64,000 bases of DNA from Congeria kusceri (Eukaryota > Mollusca > Bivalvia > Myida > Dreissenidae): contig CM051029.1 in assembly GCA_027627225.1 (NCBI GenBank), positions 77,511,578-77,575,577 of the forward strand, read 5' to 3'. Shown in pieces: positions 21,433 through 32,939 of this stretch. Position 1 is the stretch's first letter. Each line of letters starts with the position of its first letter. The notes under the pieces are model-generated. The model had not been told where the DNA came from. It saw only the letters and a program-made list of their open reading frames with translations, and ran no database searches. Made by a program: the position numbers and the translations under genes.

Positions 21433-21929
21433 GTATGTTTTTTTGTTAATTACTCAATATTTATTACGTTTTTTTTTTGTTTATTTTAACTTAATAGATG
21501 CATAATTTGAAAAATATTATCAAATCTTGTTTCGGATGTGTCTACAAGAAATTATCATGCTTGAATGGTCTGTCCCGACGTTCAAGGGTCAACTCCGTTA
21601 CGACTACATAAATCATGAAAATAATGATTATGCCCCTTGTAACACAAAAAGCGATGACGTCATATAATGTTTTAAGCGCGAACTTAAATGAAGATGGCGA
21701 TCCGGTTTATGGAAGAAAGAATGACAAATATCTGCCGGTATGTCAGCAATTGCATGTGTATAAAAAAATTTGGTCAACTCCGTTCATCTGTTTCCAAAAA
21801 CTGTTGCATTTTGTTTTTTCTATAAAAATCATATGTTTATTTGTACATTGACAATACAAACACATAAATGTCTGTTTGTTTACAAAATGGTTATAACAAG
21901 ATGGCTACGTAGACAAAAAGTTTTAAAAT

Positions 21930-22001
21930 GTCAACTCCATTACTGTCAACTCCGTTACAATAACATCGTAACGGAGTTGACATATTCGTAATGCAGTTGA
22001 C
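21930..22001. promoter_or_regulatory. Nested inverted cluster of the 14-bp subterminal repeat
   Basis: Four copies in 72 bp: direct at 21930 (GTCAACTCCATTAC) and 21945, inverted at 21968 and 21988 (GTAATGCAGTTGAC). The inner pair is a perfect 14-bp stem with a 9-nt loop and the outer pair brackets it. It could be a transposase-binding array or a fold-back with structural effect. Confidence 0.75.
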
Positions 22002-22022
22002 TCTGTTTTCATTATAAATTGT

Positions 22023-22440
22023 TTTTATGCCCCCGAAGGTAGGCAGATTAAAATCGAACTGTCTGTCTGTCCGTCTGTCTGTCCGTTCAGCCAAGGATAA
22101 AAAATTGTATGTCTTAAATACTATCGACGGTATTCACTTGAAACTTAAAAGTACTTCTTAACTATTAATTCCTCCACCAGGGAAAGCAATCCCCATAACT
22201 CTGTTATGTGTTTTGACAGATTTATGCCCCTTTTCAACTAAGAAATTTATGTTTAAGTTTTTATGCTTTTCCAGAGCAGCCATTTTGACTGAAGTATAAT
22301 TAATTTCATATTTGCATTCACTTTAATTTACAAAGATTCGTTTTGGTGTCATTACCAACATTATGTTGAACTTACAGAAAAAAAAGCATTCGGGAGTATA
22401 TGCCACCTGATAGAGACAGCACTTGTATAACTTTAAGAAA
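22023..22440 (+). repeat. Fragment of a TATGCCCCC-type monomer element
   Basis: Starts TTTATGCCCCCGAAGG and runs through a (CTGTCTGTCCGT) tract, the signature of the left ends of E5 and E6. The sequence is lost before a right end is reached. It sits between the subterminal repeat cluster and the transposase-like gene. Confidence 0.5.
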
Positions 22441-22702
22441 ATAGGTTCACATACAATACACTTTTGGAATAAATAAATAATAAAAATAATAATACATAAT
22501 GCTATCTACAATATTAAATGGGGCAAAATGTAGAAATCATTACAAATAAAATATTGTATTATTTTCTCTACAGTTTCCAAACGGAATAGATATCTAACAG
22601 AAATTACGAAAAAGGATTATACTGCTTTTTTAAATCATTTAATGAAATACTGCACTGGAAAGACAATTGAACTTGTTAACCCTTGAAAACAAAAGCAGCA
22701 AA

Positions 22703-25694
22703 ATGGCTAAGTCGGCAAAGGAAAGAATGGCAGAATACAGAAAGCGAAAACGAGAAGATCCAGAAAAGTATGATGAACACAAAGCTGCGGAAAGTGAAAG
22801 ATGGAGGCAAAGAAAAGCAAAGGGCGACATAAAAAAACAATTAACGAATTGTCCGATCGGGATAAGCGAAACTGTCGGCGCAACTGGGTGAAGGCAAAGC
22901 GAATGTCGCGAACCAAACAAAAGATGGCAGAGCAAGTCAATAATGATACACCACCGTCAACACCAGAAAGAGACGAGCAAGCCCATAATCCCCGAGTTCA
23001 GTCCATGAGAAGATCGCACAAAAAAAGGGCAAACTAGGAAAGGGCCGCCTGTTACCGCTTGAATCAAAAATTGAAAATACGGCTTCAAAACCAAGAGAAA
23101 CTTACTGAGAAGTATAAGAAACGCTACAATAGATTGTCAGAGAAGTTTACAAACAAGAAAGAAGACTGTGAAAGGCTTGATGGAAAATCATATAAGTTAT
23201 ACCAAATGATGATCATGAATATTCGAAAGTGGTACAGAAGAACCAACAGTAGGCTTGATAGAAAAATGATCGCTGAAGTCATATGCGGCAAGCGTATCCT
23301 GAAGAAATATGGGTATTAGGTATATCACGAAAGTATATGCAGTCAAAAGGACGAGTAACACATCCAAAACCAGTCGGAAAACTAAACCTGAAAGAACAGG
23401 TACGATTGTTTTTGGAACGGGACGACAATTCGCGCTTAAAATCTGATAAACGGGCGACCATAACAAGGAAAGGAGTTAAAAAGCAAATACGCCTATTGTC
23501 CGACGACTTAAAAACCTTGCACAAAAAGTTTCAGTTGGAAGGAAGCAAGATGTCCTACAGCCTGTTCTGTAACATACGCCCATTCTGGGTAGTAAAGCCA
23601 ACTGAAAAGGATCGAAACACGTGTCTTTGTAAGATTCATGAGAATCTTATATTCAAGGTGAACGCATGTTATGCGGCAAGAATGATTACCACGAGGGACC
23701 CAAATGTACTGATGAAGCAGATTGCATGCCAACCAGAAAATAAAGCATGCATGTATCGCGAATGTGCGGAATGCGGTGACAGAAAGATGCGAGTAGATAA
23801 TGCTGATGGCGAACAACTCACATGGCAAGAATGGAATAGCAAACGAATAGAAAGGGAGAAGGATGGAAAGTCAAAGGTTGTATTTGTGATGGCTAAAGAG
23901 CAAAAACAGGGTACCAAGGAGACATTAGCCCAGGAACTAGATCAGGAATTACAAAGAGCGTGTCGCCACTTCTTCAACATACGTCATCAATACCAGACCA
24001 TGCATATGCTGAAAGAAAAAATGTCCACCGAAGAAGTCCTTCTGCATGTCGATTTCAGTGAGAATTATAATGCCAAATACGAGTCCGAAAGGCCTCACAG
24101 GAATCCACTTTCTTACAGACGGACCAACTACACAGTACAGAAATAAAATGAACTTTTTCTTACGGAACAAGAAGGTATTTGATTACGGTTTCAACAATTC
24201 ATCGTGGAATTTTCTTGAAGCATCCCACGGGAAAGGAGCGGCTGACAGGGTAGGGGCAGCGATCAAGAGGGCGGCCGACCACCAGGTAAACGTCAAAGGA
24301 AGAGACATCATGTCTGCTAGTAATTTGGTTTCCTGTGTTCAACCATCCACTTCCGTCAAGCTGTTTCTGGTTGAGGAATCATCAATGGATGCAATGCAGC
24401 AGCTACTACCGAGCGAGCTCATCGCTATTCCTGGTACAATGAAACTTCATCAGGTACGAATAATACCTACAGGTAACACCATAATCAAAACATATAACAA
24501 TAATGTAAAGTACATACATATTAATCAAACACGATAGCGTCCTTTGAACTTTGGCAGTCATACGTCTCATGTCAAAATTAAATGTTAGTTGTGTGGAGCT
24601 TCATTTGTACTATAGCTTTATAGCTAAGTACAAGTGTCACCTGCTTTTTTGCTTAAATTATTATAAGTGCTTTCAACATTTTTTACTCCAAATTGTAAGA
24701 CAAACTCTTATTTCTACCATTGTTGCAATGTTTAAATTTCTAATCTGCATTGTAGTTGGCAACAAGCAGACGTGGCGAAGCTACCTGTAGTGTACTGTCC
24801 TGCTTTTGCAGCCATCCATCTAGATGCGACTGTTTTGAGCCTCATGACTTCCAGTTCCAGGGCACAGCATCGAACGAAGTAAGGCCATTACAATTATTTA
24901 CTTTTATTTCAATCACACAACACACTTGGTAATTTAATTGTATAATGACAGATTATGAAATTTTTTCGTTACTCCTGGTAAAAGCCAGAAAAAAATGATA
25001 AATTAAAAGTCAGTTGTAAACCAATGAACTCCAACTCGACCATCTGAATTACAGTTGAAATATAACAACCAGTTTAGAAAACAATTTGCCTTGTTTTTCC
25101 TATGAAATGAAGACAAAAATGTATTACAATTCTTCTGTATAAAAATAACTATTACAGCCGTGTGTGAGTGCTGAATCTGCAGAAGCAGCGAGTCCTGTTA
25201 ACCTCGAGAACGACCCATCTTGTCAGGTATTGTGCTTTAGCTAAGTGTCATTTAATAAAACTGCTTTTAAACAGATGAACACAAATAAAATAGTCTTTAG
25301 GAAAACTGGAAACCTATTCAAACTGCATTATATTTTTTTGAATTCATTTCTATCATTTGTTTGATTGCATCCTATGTAAAATAATATCTTCCAGGTTCTT
25401 GATGTTCCGTCCACCATTGAGGAAGATCTGCGAGACAGGTTTTGTGTTGTTTTGTATGATGGGCAGCCATACCCAGGGAGGATAATGGAGGTTGATGAAG
25501 ATAGTGTAAAAGTTACTGCAATGCATTGTGTTGGACGAAATAGGTTCTTTTGGCCACTGAATGCAGATGAGTGCTGGTATGTAAGGGATAACATAATCAC
25601 ACTGTTGTCTGCTGAACCCGAATTAGTTACAGGACGACATCGAGAACTCCCGAAGCCAGTGTGGGAAGCGATTGCAGACAAATTAGGCTTATGA
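22703..25694 (+). pseudogene. Broken multi-exon DDE-transposase-like gene
   Basis: Exon 1 runs 22703-24453, then 24756-24878, 25158-25226 and 25395-25694 (TGA), with GT-AG introns all in phase 0. The N-terminus is basic and helical (MAKSAKERMAEYRKRKRED). Then come a Lys/Arg-rich coiled stretch, HVDFSENY (Asp at 24051), FLTDGPTTQYRNK (Asp at 24118) and EASHGKGAADRVGAA (Glu 24217, Asp 24244), candidates for a DDE/DDD core. Exon 2 holds a Cys/His cluster (CSVLSCFCSHPSRCDCF), and the last exon a domain starting FCVVLYDGQPYPGRI and ending ADKLGL. I recognise this as a family seen across invertebrate genomes as uncharacterised proteins; superfamily not named. Breaks: a frameshift at the A7 run 22831-22837, an in-frame TAG at 23035-23037, a frameshift at GGG 23311-23313, and a junction near 24080-24100 where about 100 residues between the two Asp motifs seem lost. 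Confidence 0.75.
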
Positions 25695-25718
25695 ACATAA
25701 ATTAGTCTGTTAGTTTAA

Positions 25719-26185
25719 AGGGGCGTATCGACGGTGTGTTGACACAAGCATTTGCAAAAATAAAGTTTATTTACAACGAAGTTATATTGTATAATTTTTA
25801 AATATGTTAACTTTGCTTCTAAAAACAGTTAGCACACGTACATAATTTATTATATTAAGACTGGTCATCGGTGACACTTTCGCGGGTTTGGGTAAATAAG
25901 TAGTTGTAGTAAAATCAATAAGAATGAAATGTACATGATGCACTATTGATTAACTGTACATATCATAGGGAACTTTTCATTGAAAATATGATTCAGTAGG
26001 CGTGAAATCGAAACCTGCTGGAACTGTCTATCCAAAAAACAATTAGTTGTCTTAGTGTATATTTTTTCTTAAAGATGCCAACAATATATTGTTGGTAGAT
26101 CTACCTGGATAATACATTGGAGAAAATATCTTTTTTACGATGTGTCTAAAGCTATATTTATGTAAAATACCGTCAATGTGCCCCT
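25719..26185 (+). mobile_element. TTAA-type MITE (family C), complete
   Basis: Starts AGGGGCGTATCGACGGT after TTAA (25715-25718) and ends ACCGTCAATGTGCCCCT before TTAG (26186-26189), a TTAA with one change. Terminal inverted repeats are about 17-19 bp with a few mismatches. It begins 24 bp after the stop codon of the transposase-like gene, so it inserted into that gene's 3' region. The copy at 1071 shares its left half. Confidence 0.85.
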
Positions 26186-26964
26186 TTAGTGAATGAACTG
26201 TTGTCTGATTGTTTAAATGGTGTTTATGATTTGATTTCCATGCCACTTGTAAAACACGTTATAATTTAATACAAGTACTGTTGTCAACTCCGGTACACTG
26301 TGTCAACACCGTTACGTTATGTCAACTCCGTTGCGTGACGTTAAATTAATGAAATATGAGTTAGTATGTATACATTAATAAGATTAACATTATTATCATA
26401 GAGTGGCAATCAATTGCACCATATTTACTCAAGAACTGATTATGTATGAGGAGAAATGCTTTTTTATACAAAACGAACTGCTATGGTTTTTGTACAATTT
26501 CTGATTTTATATTAACTGTCTACTTGTTTGGGAAGCAAACAATTTATAATATATATTTTTACACAAATAATTAGTAAAACGGAACTAAAATTAATAACAG
26601 ATGTTAAATTTTTGCTTAAAAATCCTAAAAACTTCAGTATTTAATCAATTTTGTTTTGTAACGGAGTTGACATTTTTGTGTTGTAACATATTAAAAACCT
26701 CAAGTAGAGGCTTAATACAAATATTGTACGTCCGAAATTTAAGACTGTAATGATTATTCTAATTAGTAAACATATTGGACAAACAATATTTGTGTTTTTG
26801 AATTGTGTTATTTTTATGCTACTGAATGTACCATAATTCTGGAATGGCCCAATGATGTCTGAAAACAGTTTCTGGCTAGCTGAAAGTTTTGATGGCTTGA
26901 ATATTTGTGCTGGTCTGTGAGTCGACTGTACCAGATATTTTGTTCAATGACTTCTAATCTTCAG

Positions 26965-29900
26965 TTACCATTGTGAAGAAATGTCTAGCCAGTTCCTGGC
27001 GCTCGTCTGCTACTCGGACGCTATGCCGTCCCTGGATGCCGTGCTGGTCAGGCCATCTGGAGGAACACACCCAGTACCTCCGGATTGACCACAGGCCAGC
27101 GACCATCCCTTCAGCCTACACAGTGGTAAGGAATTTCAGGACGTGATAGCTGGACCAGAAAGCTTTAGACACAGGCACCCAGAATAATGTAAACATTGAA
27201 CATTTTTGTTCTATTACTCACAAATACAGTGATAAATCATACAAGGATTAGACATGTAATGATGTTGATGATGATGATGATAATGACCCTTATAACTACT
27301 TAGAAAGTTTATTAAGCATTATATGGTAGTTCTGAACATTTAACTACATTGTTATTTCAATGTCTTTTCTATCAAAGTTAACAAACGATTATGTACAACA
27401 CAAACATTTTCAGGTTGATTAGGATAGACTATCAAACTTGTTGGTAAAAGAACAAAAATGCATGTTTATCTGACCTGCATCAGAGATCCTTTGATGCACC
27501 TGTAAATAATGCACTGTCATTTATCCAGTATCTTTCAGTTGAAGAATTCGAGCCCAGTGGTTTAAGCAAACGATAATATTTTGATGACGAAAAATCTTGC
27601 TCTTATGTAAGTAATTGAAACACATATAATTATTTAACACAATGCTTTCCTGTTGTATTACAAGTTTATAGATTGGGCACTATTGGAGGCTTATTGTCAG
27701 ACTGGAAAAACAACAACAACAGAGAACTGTTTAAACTATTACATGTAAATAATTTGTGTGGTGTTTGACTTTTATGCAAGTTTGATTTCAGTGGATGTCG
27801 TTACCAGCAAACCAATGCATCCATCGCGGCCTGCCACTGCAATGCAGTCAGGGTCTGGACAAAAGGTTCAGCAGTGTTAGGTACATTTAAATATCAGAAC
27901 AAAGTAGTACGCAGTCAAAAGCATAACTAAAAAAATTTAGCATAATGCAATACTAAATTTCACTGTTAAAGGGCCTATGTCATCAAAAATGGCTTCAAAA
28001 AAAAATTAAGATATTAATAATGCCATATAATAACAGTTAAAACACGGTATATATAATGTGAAAACAGTGAAAGCATTCTGAGATAAAAATCAATTTATAA
28101 TAAGGGTCATGTTTGTTTGGCCCTTTTCATGTTTACATTTTGATGTCAGAATTGTGAGTATTTTGTATAACCATATTTTACACATGATTCATTACCATGC
28201 AGACTAGCGCAGTTGGTTAGAGCGCTGTCTACTGTCATTTCTTTGTAAGGCTCCTAAATTGTGAATTTAATACCCACATGGAGTTTGAATTTTTTAACTT
28301 TTTTGGCTCATTTGATGTTAACAAATGTCTCATGTGTACTATATTATGTATTATGTCTTAGTATTGCTCATTTCTATCATATAATATCATTTATTGTTCA
28401 ATAGGAAGGCAATTTCTTTGTTGATATAGTTCCTTTAAGACTAACTTTCTAGCTATGTATTTGACCAGACTACTTGCATTAATGACCTCATTGAAGAAAC
28501 TTGTTGATATTCCAATGAGATTTTAGCTCACCTAGGCAAAGATTCTCTTTTCCAGAAGTTGTAGAAATAGGTGTGCTGTTCATTTATTATTTAGTCATGA
28601 TCATTTATTCTGCAACCAGATTCCATTGAACTGTAACATATTTCCATCTTATGTAGCTTCATTGCAGCCTTCAGGTACATTCCCGCTTGGATTTGAGAAC
28701 CTGACAGAAATATTCACCAGCAATTTGCAGCGCGTATTGTGCCCATTATGCTAAATAGTAAGGTAAGATAGCATTAGTTTTTAGCCCGCCACGATGGATT
28801 TTTGTCCCAATGGTAGTTTGGATACAGTGATTGCTGTGTCCGTCTGTCTGTCTGTCAGTCTGCTCCATTTCTTGTGTGCAGTATATCTTCATGACTATTA
28901 ATTGAAAGTATCATTCAAATTAAACTAAAATAATTATAACTTTTTGCATTTTCATGTAAATGCTGCATTGTGATTGGATAAACAGCCCATGTGACCTGTC
29001 ATTTATACCCCGATGAACCGGCTGCGTATGCGAATGACCTCTTTATTATTCACGACCGTTCTACTTTTTCATTAAATTTTTGCAAAGTGACATCATTGTT
29101 TTGCGCAAACGTTTACGAAGTTTACTTTTTCATTCACAATTTGCAAAATGTCACTGTTTTGCTCGAATGTTTATTATGGTTACTAATGTCCGTAAACAAA
29201 ATACGTGTAGCTGATTCATTGGTTGCCAGTGTTGAAGAAGGTGAACTTTTTAACTCATTTATTGGGAGTGTTTAATTGTTTTTACCAGAAAGTCTACTGC
29301 AAAATGATCCACAGCTATTTGAAATGTCTGACAAGATGTTAGAAATGCTAAATGTGCCATTCGACAAAACAAAAACGAGGATTCCTACTTCATATCCTAC
29401 ACGTCACTTGAGAAAAAAAAACAATAAAAAGGTAGATGTTGTTAAAATCAAAGTTTATATCCATTTTGGATTGTAATGATAAGAATTGAACGTTTATTTC
29501 ATCAGTGTATGAACTGTCGGCATTTATGCAAGTTGGGCGTAATTTTCCCGACAGTTCATACTCTGATGAAATGCAGAAAATTACTAGTCAGTTCTTAAAT
29601 GGAGGAGAGAAAATAATGTACAGTCTATATAACAAAAAGCACTGTAGTGTTTGGGTCTGTTTTAAAGAGTATTATATTGTCATTTTCATCAACAACCAGA
29701 TGCTAAAACGGTTTAACAGATATTCTGAAAAGATTTAAAGGGGGAAGGTTGTGATTAGTTATTTGCTTGTTGCCATAATTATTATTAAAACATCACAGGA
29801 ACAGCTAGGTGACAGTTTCTCAAATGGAGTTGATCAATATAGTTCTCTGATTGACTGGACTACCAAGTTGAAAAAAACTTCAGACAATATTTTTGCCCAA

Positions 29901-32900
29901 GACTGCTGGGTGGATTTCTAAATAAATACACATAAATGTTTTATTGGTCAGCATCTTCCAGATTCCTTCAATCTCTCTCTTGATTATTAAGCAAAACATG
30001 GCTGCCATGGGGCGATTGTTCATTTTTATTATGCCACTAGTTCACAATTACGTTGATTGTTCCGCCATATTGACAGACACGGCCACCAGGGAGTGGGGCA
30101 GTTTTCCTGATATGGTTATATTGATTTATAAAAAACATGGAGACCATGGGGCGGGGCAGTTTTTTTATATGACAGTATATTGAAAACTTTGAAAATCTTC
30201 TGGTCGGAAACCACTTCTGGATTTCAAATTAATTTCACGGAAATGGTCCTTGGGTGACACTCTACCAAATTATTTTAAATCATTTCGATTCTTTAAAAAA
30301 ATTGTCCAGCAGGTGCGGGAAATGTTTCCTTATTATGGCGTTAAAGAAAACTATTGAAATCTTCTTGTCAGAAACCGCATGCTGGATTTCAAATTAATTT
30401 TACAAACATGGTCCCTGGGTAACACGCAACTAAATTCCTTGAAATCATTTTGCTTCGTTAAAAATATGACTGTCATGGGGTGGGGCAGTTTTCCTTATAT
30501 TGCTCAACATTTACCTTGTGAACACTGTAGACCACATTTATTGCCCAATCTTCAAGAAATTTTCTGTAGACCACATTTATTGCCCAGTTTTGAAGAAATT
30601 TGCCAAGAACATTTGTTCCAATGATATCCAGTTTGAAACTGGGTTATGTTGTGTCAAACAAGGTCACTAGGGCAAATTGAAGAAAAAGCTTCTGAACACT
30701 CAAGAGGCCACATTTCTTGCCTAAATAACATGAAAATTGCTCAGAACATTTGTTCTTATGAAATCATGGTCGAGATCAAAACTGGGTCAAGTGGGGTCAA
30801 AAACTAGGTCACAATGGCAATTATAGAAAAAGCTTTTGAACACTCTTGATGCCACATTTGTTGCCCAATCAACATGAAACTTGCTTAGATTTCAGGTGAG
30901 AGACATAGGGCCTTACAGCCCTCTTATAATATTTAAAGATTTAAATGCTTTTTTTTCCCCAAAGCCTTTAGCTGTTGTTCAATTGCATTTTTGAAATGGA
31001 AGTTCTTATGTTATTGTAGTTGTCAGGGGGCAAACATGGACATCTCCGACTAGTGTGTCAACATCAACGAGAACCTGATGTGAAGGTCAACAGTCACAAG
31101 GTTTCTGAGAACTCAGTGTTGGACGTGCAGGCCAGCAATCGATCAAACCACAGAGATCACAAACACTTTGAAGTGTTTAACAGTAACAGTGCAAAGGTAA
31201 TTTACTGATTGGCGATTTTATTTGATTGACAATGCATTTAGCCATTAAATAAGTCAGGACTCATTGATTGATAGAAATGTCTTGTATTTATGTAAAAACA
31301 TTTGTTTTCTGTAAAGGGTGTTTTCTGCAGATTGACCTGAGTCTGTGTGGTTATAAATTTCATCAGTTGTAGTATTGTTTTCAAAAAATGTACCCAAGGC
31401 CGTCCTTAATAAATAGTTTGTTTGGTGTAACTCTACCTACTCATGAAAATGGCTGCTACCCCCAAAAAATTAAAACAAGCGAAAAGTTCAACAACATTTT
31501 TATGTTTGTGTTTCTACTGCTATTTGAAGTCCTTTTTGTTTAATATAGTGGAAGTTAGCCCTCTGGTGCTCTTCTTTTTGGAGATTAATGCTGATGGCGG
31601 TATTGTAGGATATTATTTCATTAAATATTTTCTAAGCGATTTTTGAGTGAGTGTCGGATGTTAATTACGTTAGTTAAGGTTTGTAATTGTTCTTCAGTGA
31701 TTAATGTCCATTTATGAATTGTCTTTAACGGATGTTCTTTAGAATAATGCTAGTAACAAACGTTGTTTACAACCAATGATTGCCTCATTAATTCATCTTC
31801 AAGGATACATATATTTAGGATGTATTTAACTTAAAAGAAAAGTTTTATATTGCCTATATTGAATATGTTGAAATTTTCTTGTTAAAACTTGTTTCAAGAA
31901 CAAATATGAGAAATCCATATCAGGGTTTTTCCATTTTTACACATTTATAAATCAGTAAAGCATCGGTATTGCAAGTACACAAGTACAACGGTCACATAGT
32001 AGGCGTGAACTATATATTGAATTTACAACATTGAAAGAAAAAAAAACCTACAAACCCACCCACCTCTAAAATTCTGGGTAGGGATACACCAAACCAACAA
32101 TTTATTAAAGAGCGCCGGAATGTGTTTATTTAGCATTTATTCGTTTCCTTTCATTTGCTCATTCATTAAAAATAATCTTTAAGTACCAGAAAATACTCAC
32201 TACCCAGTAGTGAAAGTACTACTATTAAACTACATAAAGCTCAGATATGCTTGAAATTGGTACTTCTCTAAAGAGACTTATTCACAGATTGTTTCGTATT
32301 ATTAAAAAATGTCAATACATGTCTAAACTTAAAAAAATAAACCATCTGGAATAACCAAAAACAAATATTATAATTATAAAGAAAACAAATAAAGTAAAAC
32401 GATTTGCCTCTTCCGGGACTTGAACCTACGACCTTCAGGTTCACTTGTCCAGTTCACTTGGCCAGTTGGGACTTTCAGCTATAACCATGTATTTTAATGC
32501 CATGTAAGTGATACACATGTTTTCCAAATAGCCAAAAAAAGTGTTGCAAACGCTGAATAATTTTAGCCATTTCATTTTATGATTATTCATAAATGACCCT
32601 ATATTTCCTGTATATTTCTGTGTCAGATGTGTTATTTCACTTCTTTATATACAATGTACTTTTCTTTTTTGAATTCTGTGTCAACAAAATTGAAAATTGT
32701 CAATTTTCCAATCTGTGAATAGGTTCCTTTAAGGACCAAATCTTTGCAGTAATAGTTCTGGTTCTGCTTAAACAATAGTGCACCTCTCATATTACAGGGG
32801 CAGTTACTCTGGGATCACTACAAGATGAATGCAAAGTTGTTGCTACCAGAAATCTCAAAGGTCACCAGGGACATCTGCAAATCAGACCCCAGCCCTCTTT

Positions 32901-32914
32901 TCAGGATGTCATGA
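26965..32914 (+). CDS. Unidentified multi-exon gene, five phase-linked exons
   Basis: Exons 26965-27125, 27792-27880, 28657-28762, 31020-31196 and 32798-32914 are bounded by AG and GT, and their phases agree at all four junctions (0, 2, 0, 0). Readable segments are GHLEEHTQYLRIDHRPATIP, WMSLPANQCIHRGLPL, AAFRYIPAW, EPDRNIHQQFAARIVPIML, GGKHGHLRLVCQHQREPDVK and WDHYKMNAKLLLPEISKVTR, ending RMS-stop. I do not recognise the protein. Exon 3 has one in-frame TGA (AAFRYIPAWI*EPD), possibly a CGA-to-TGA change. In exon 1 an alternative frame from an ATG at 26981 (MSSQFLALVCYSDAMPSLDA) looks more protein-like at first and would need a frameshift near 27045-27058. The first exon may be 21363-21432. 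It may be a decaying duplicate or a real gene with sequence errors. The introns carry TTAA and monomer elements. Confidence 0.5.
27262..27284. repeat. Short (GAT)n microsatellite
   Basis: GATGTTGATGATGATGATGA run in an intron of the unidentified gene. Confidence 0.8.
27970..28434 (+). mobile_element. TTAA element carrying a tRNA-like promoter (family B)
   Basis: TTAA at 27966-27969 and 28435-28438 flank AGGGCCTATGTCATCAAAA on the left and TTTGTTGATATAGTTCCT on the right, which are imperfect inverted repeats. Inside, ACTAGCGCAGTTGGTTAGAG (about 28203) is a strong tRNA A box; the B box (GTGAATTTAATACCCAC) is worn. It is placed in an intron of the unidentified gene. No coding capacity. A second copy with a better B box is at about 48060-48318. 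Confidence 0.8.
28791..28985 (+). repeat. Left end of a monomer element (CCGCCACGATGG type)
   Basis: TTAGCCCGCCACGATGGATT followed by TCCGTCTGTCTGTCTGTCAG has the layout of the left ends of the hairpin-ended elements (a conserved start, then a GTCTGTCTG tract). It starts 28 bp after the donor of exon 3. No right end was found. Confidence 0.45.
29940..30934 (+). mobile_element. Hairpin-ended monomer element (E13), worn
   Basis: Carries several M2 monomers of about 160 bp (words AACATGG..ATGGGG, GGGGCAGTTTTCC, CTTCTTGTCAGAAACC, TTTCAAATTAATTT, GGTCCTTGGGTGACAC). It ends CAGGTGAGAGACATAGGGCC then ACAGCCCTCTTAT near 30934, a degenerate form of the E3/E4 3' end with a GGGC/GCCC hairpin. The left end is not clear. 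The element sits in the intron before exon 31020-31196. Confidence 0.6.
32272..32728 (-). mobile_element. TTAA element carrying a tRNA-like core (family A), minus strand
   Basis: The left end AGAGACTTATTCACAGATTG and right end CAATCTGTGAATAGGTTCCT are inverted repeats of about 20 bp, with CTAA (32268-32271) and TTAA (32729-32732) outside. On the minus strand the core reads ACTGGCCAAGTG (A-box-like, about 32469) then GGTTCAAGTCC (B box, about 32415). It lies just upstream of exon 32798-32914. Confidence 0.75.
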
Positions 32915-32939
32915 GGGGGACATGGTCTGTGTTTTTAAA

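Larger units (their letters stand above)
21588..26671 (+). mobile_element. DNA-transposon-like unit bounded by GTCAACTCCGTTAC repeats
   Basis: GTCAACTCCGTTAC stands at 21588-21601 and its exact inverse at 26658-26671. Further copies, exact or with 1-2 mismatches, sit at 21773, 21930, 21945 (direct), 21968 and 21988 (inverted), then 26283, 26302 and 26321 (direct). I found none elsewhere in the window. A transposase-like gene occupies the middle (22703-25694). Clustered terminal and subterminal copies are what DDE transposases typically bind. I could not find a convincing target-site duplication, so the exact ends may lie a few bases away. It contains a hairpin-ended fragment at about 22023-22440 and a TTAA MITE at 25719-26185 as later insertions. 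Confidence 0.65.

Noticed and set aside
22574..22686. Second exon of the 21363 reading inside the transposon
   Set aside because: Acceptor and phase fit, but the frame stops after 37 codons and has no recognisable content; kept only as an alternative splice idea.
22639..22940. Minus-strand open frames over the transposase-like gene
   Set aside because: They are antisense shadows of a lysine/arginine-rich coding exon.
28197..28290. Functional tRNA gene
   Set aside because: Strong A box but the B box and acceptor stem are worn, and it lies inside a TTAA element.
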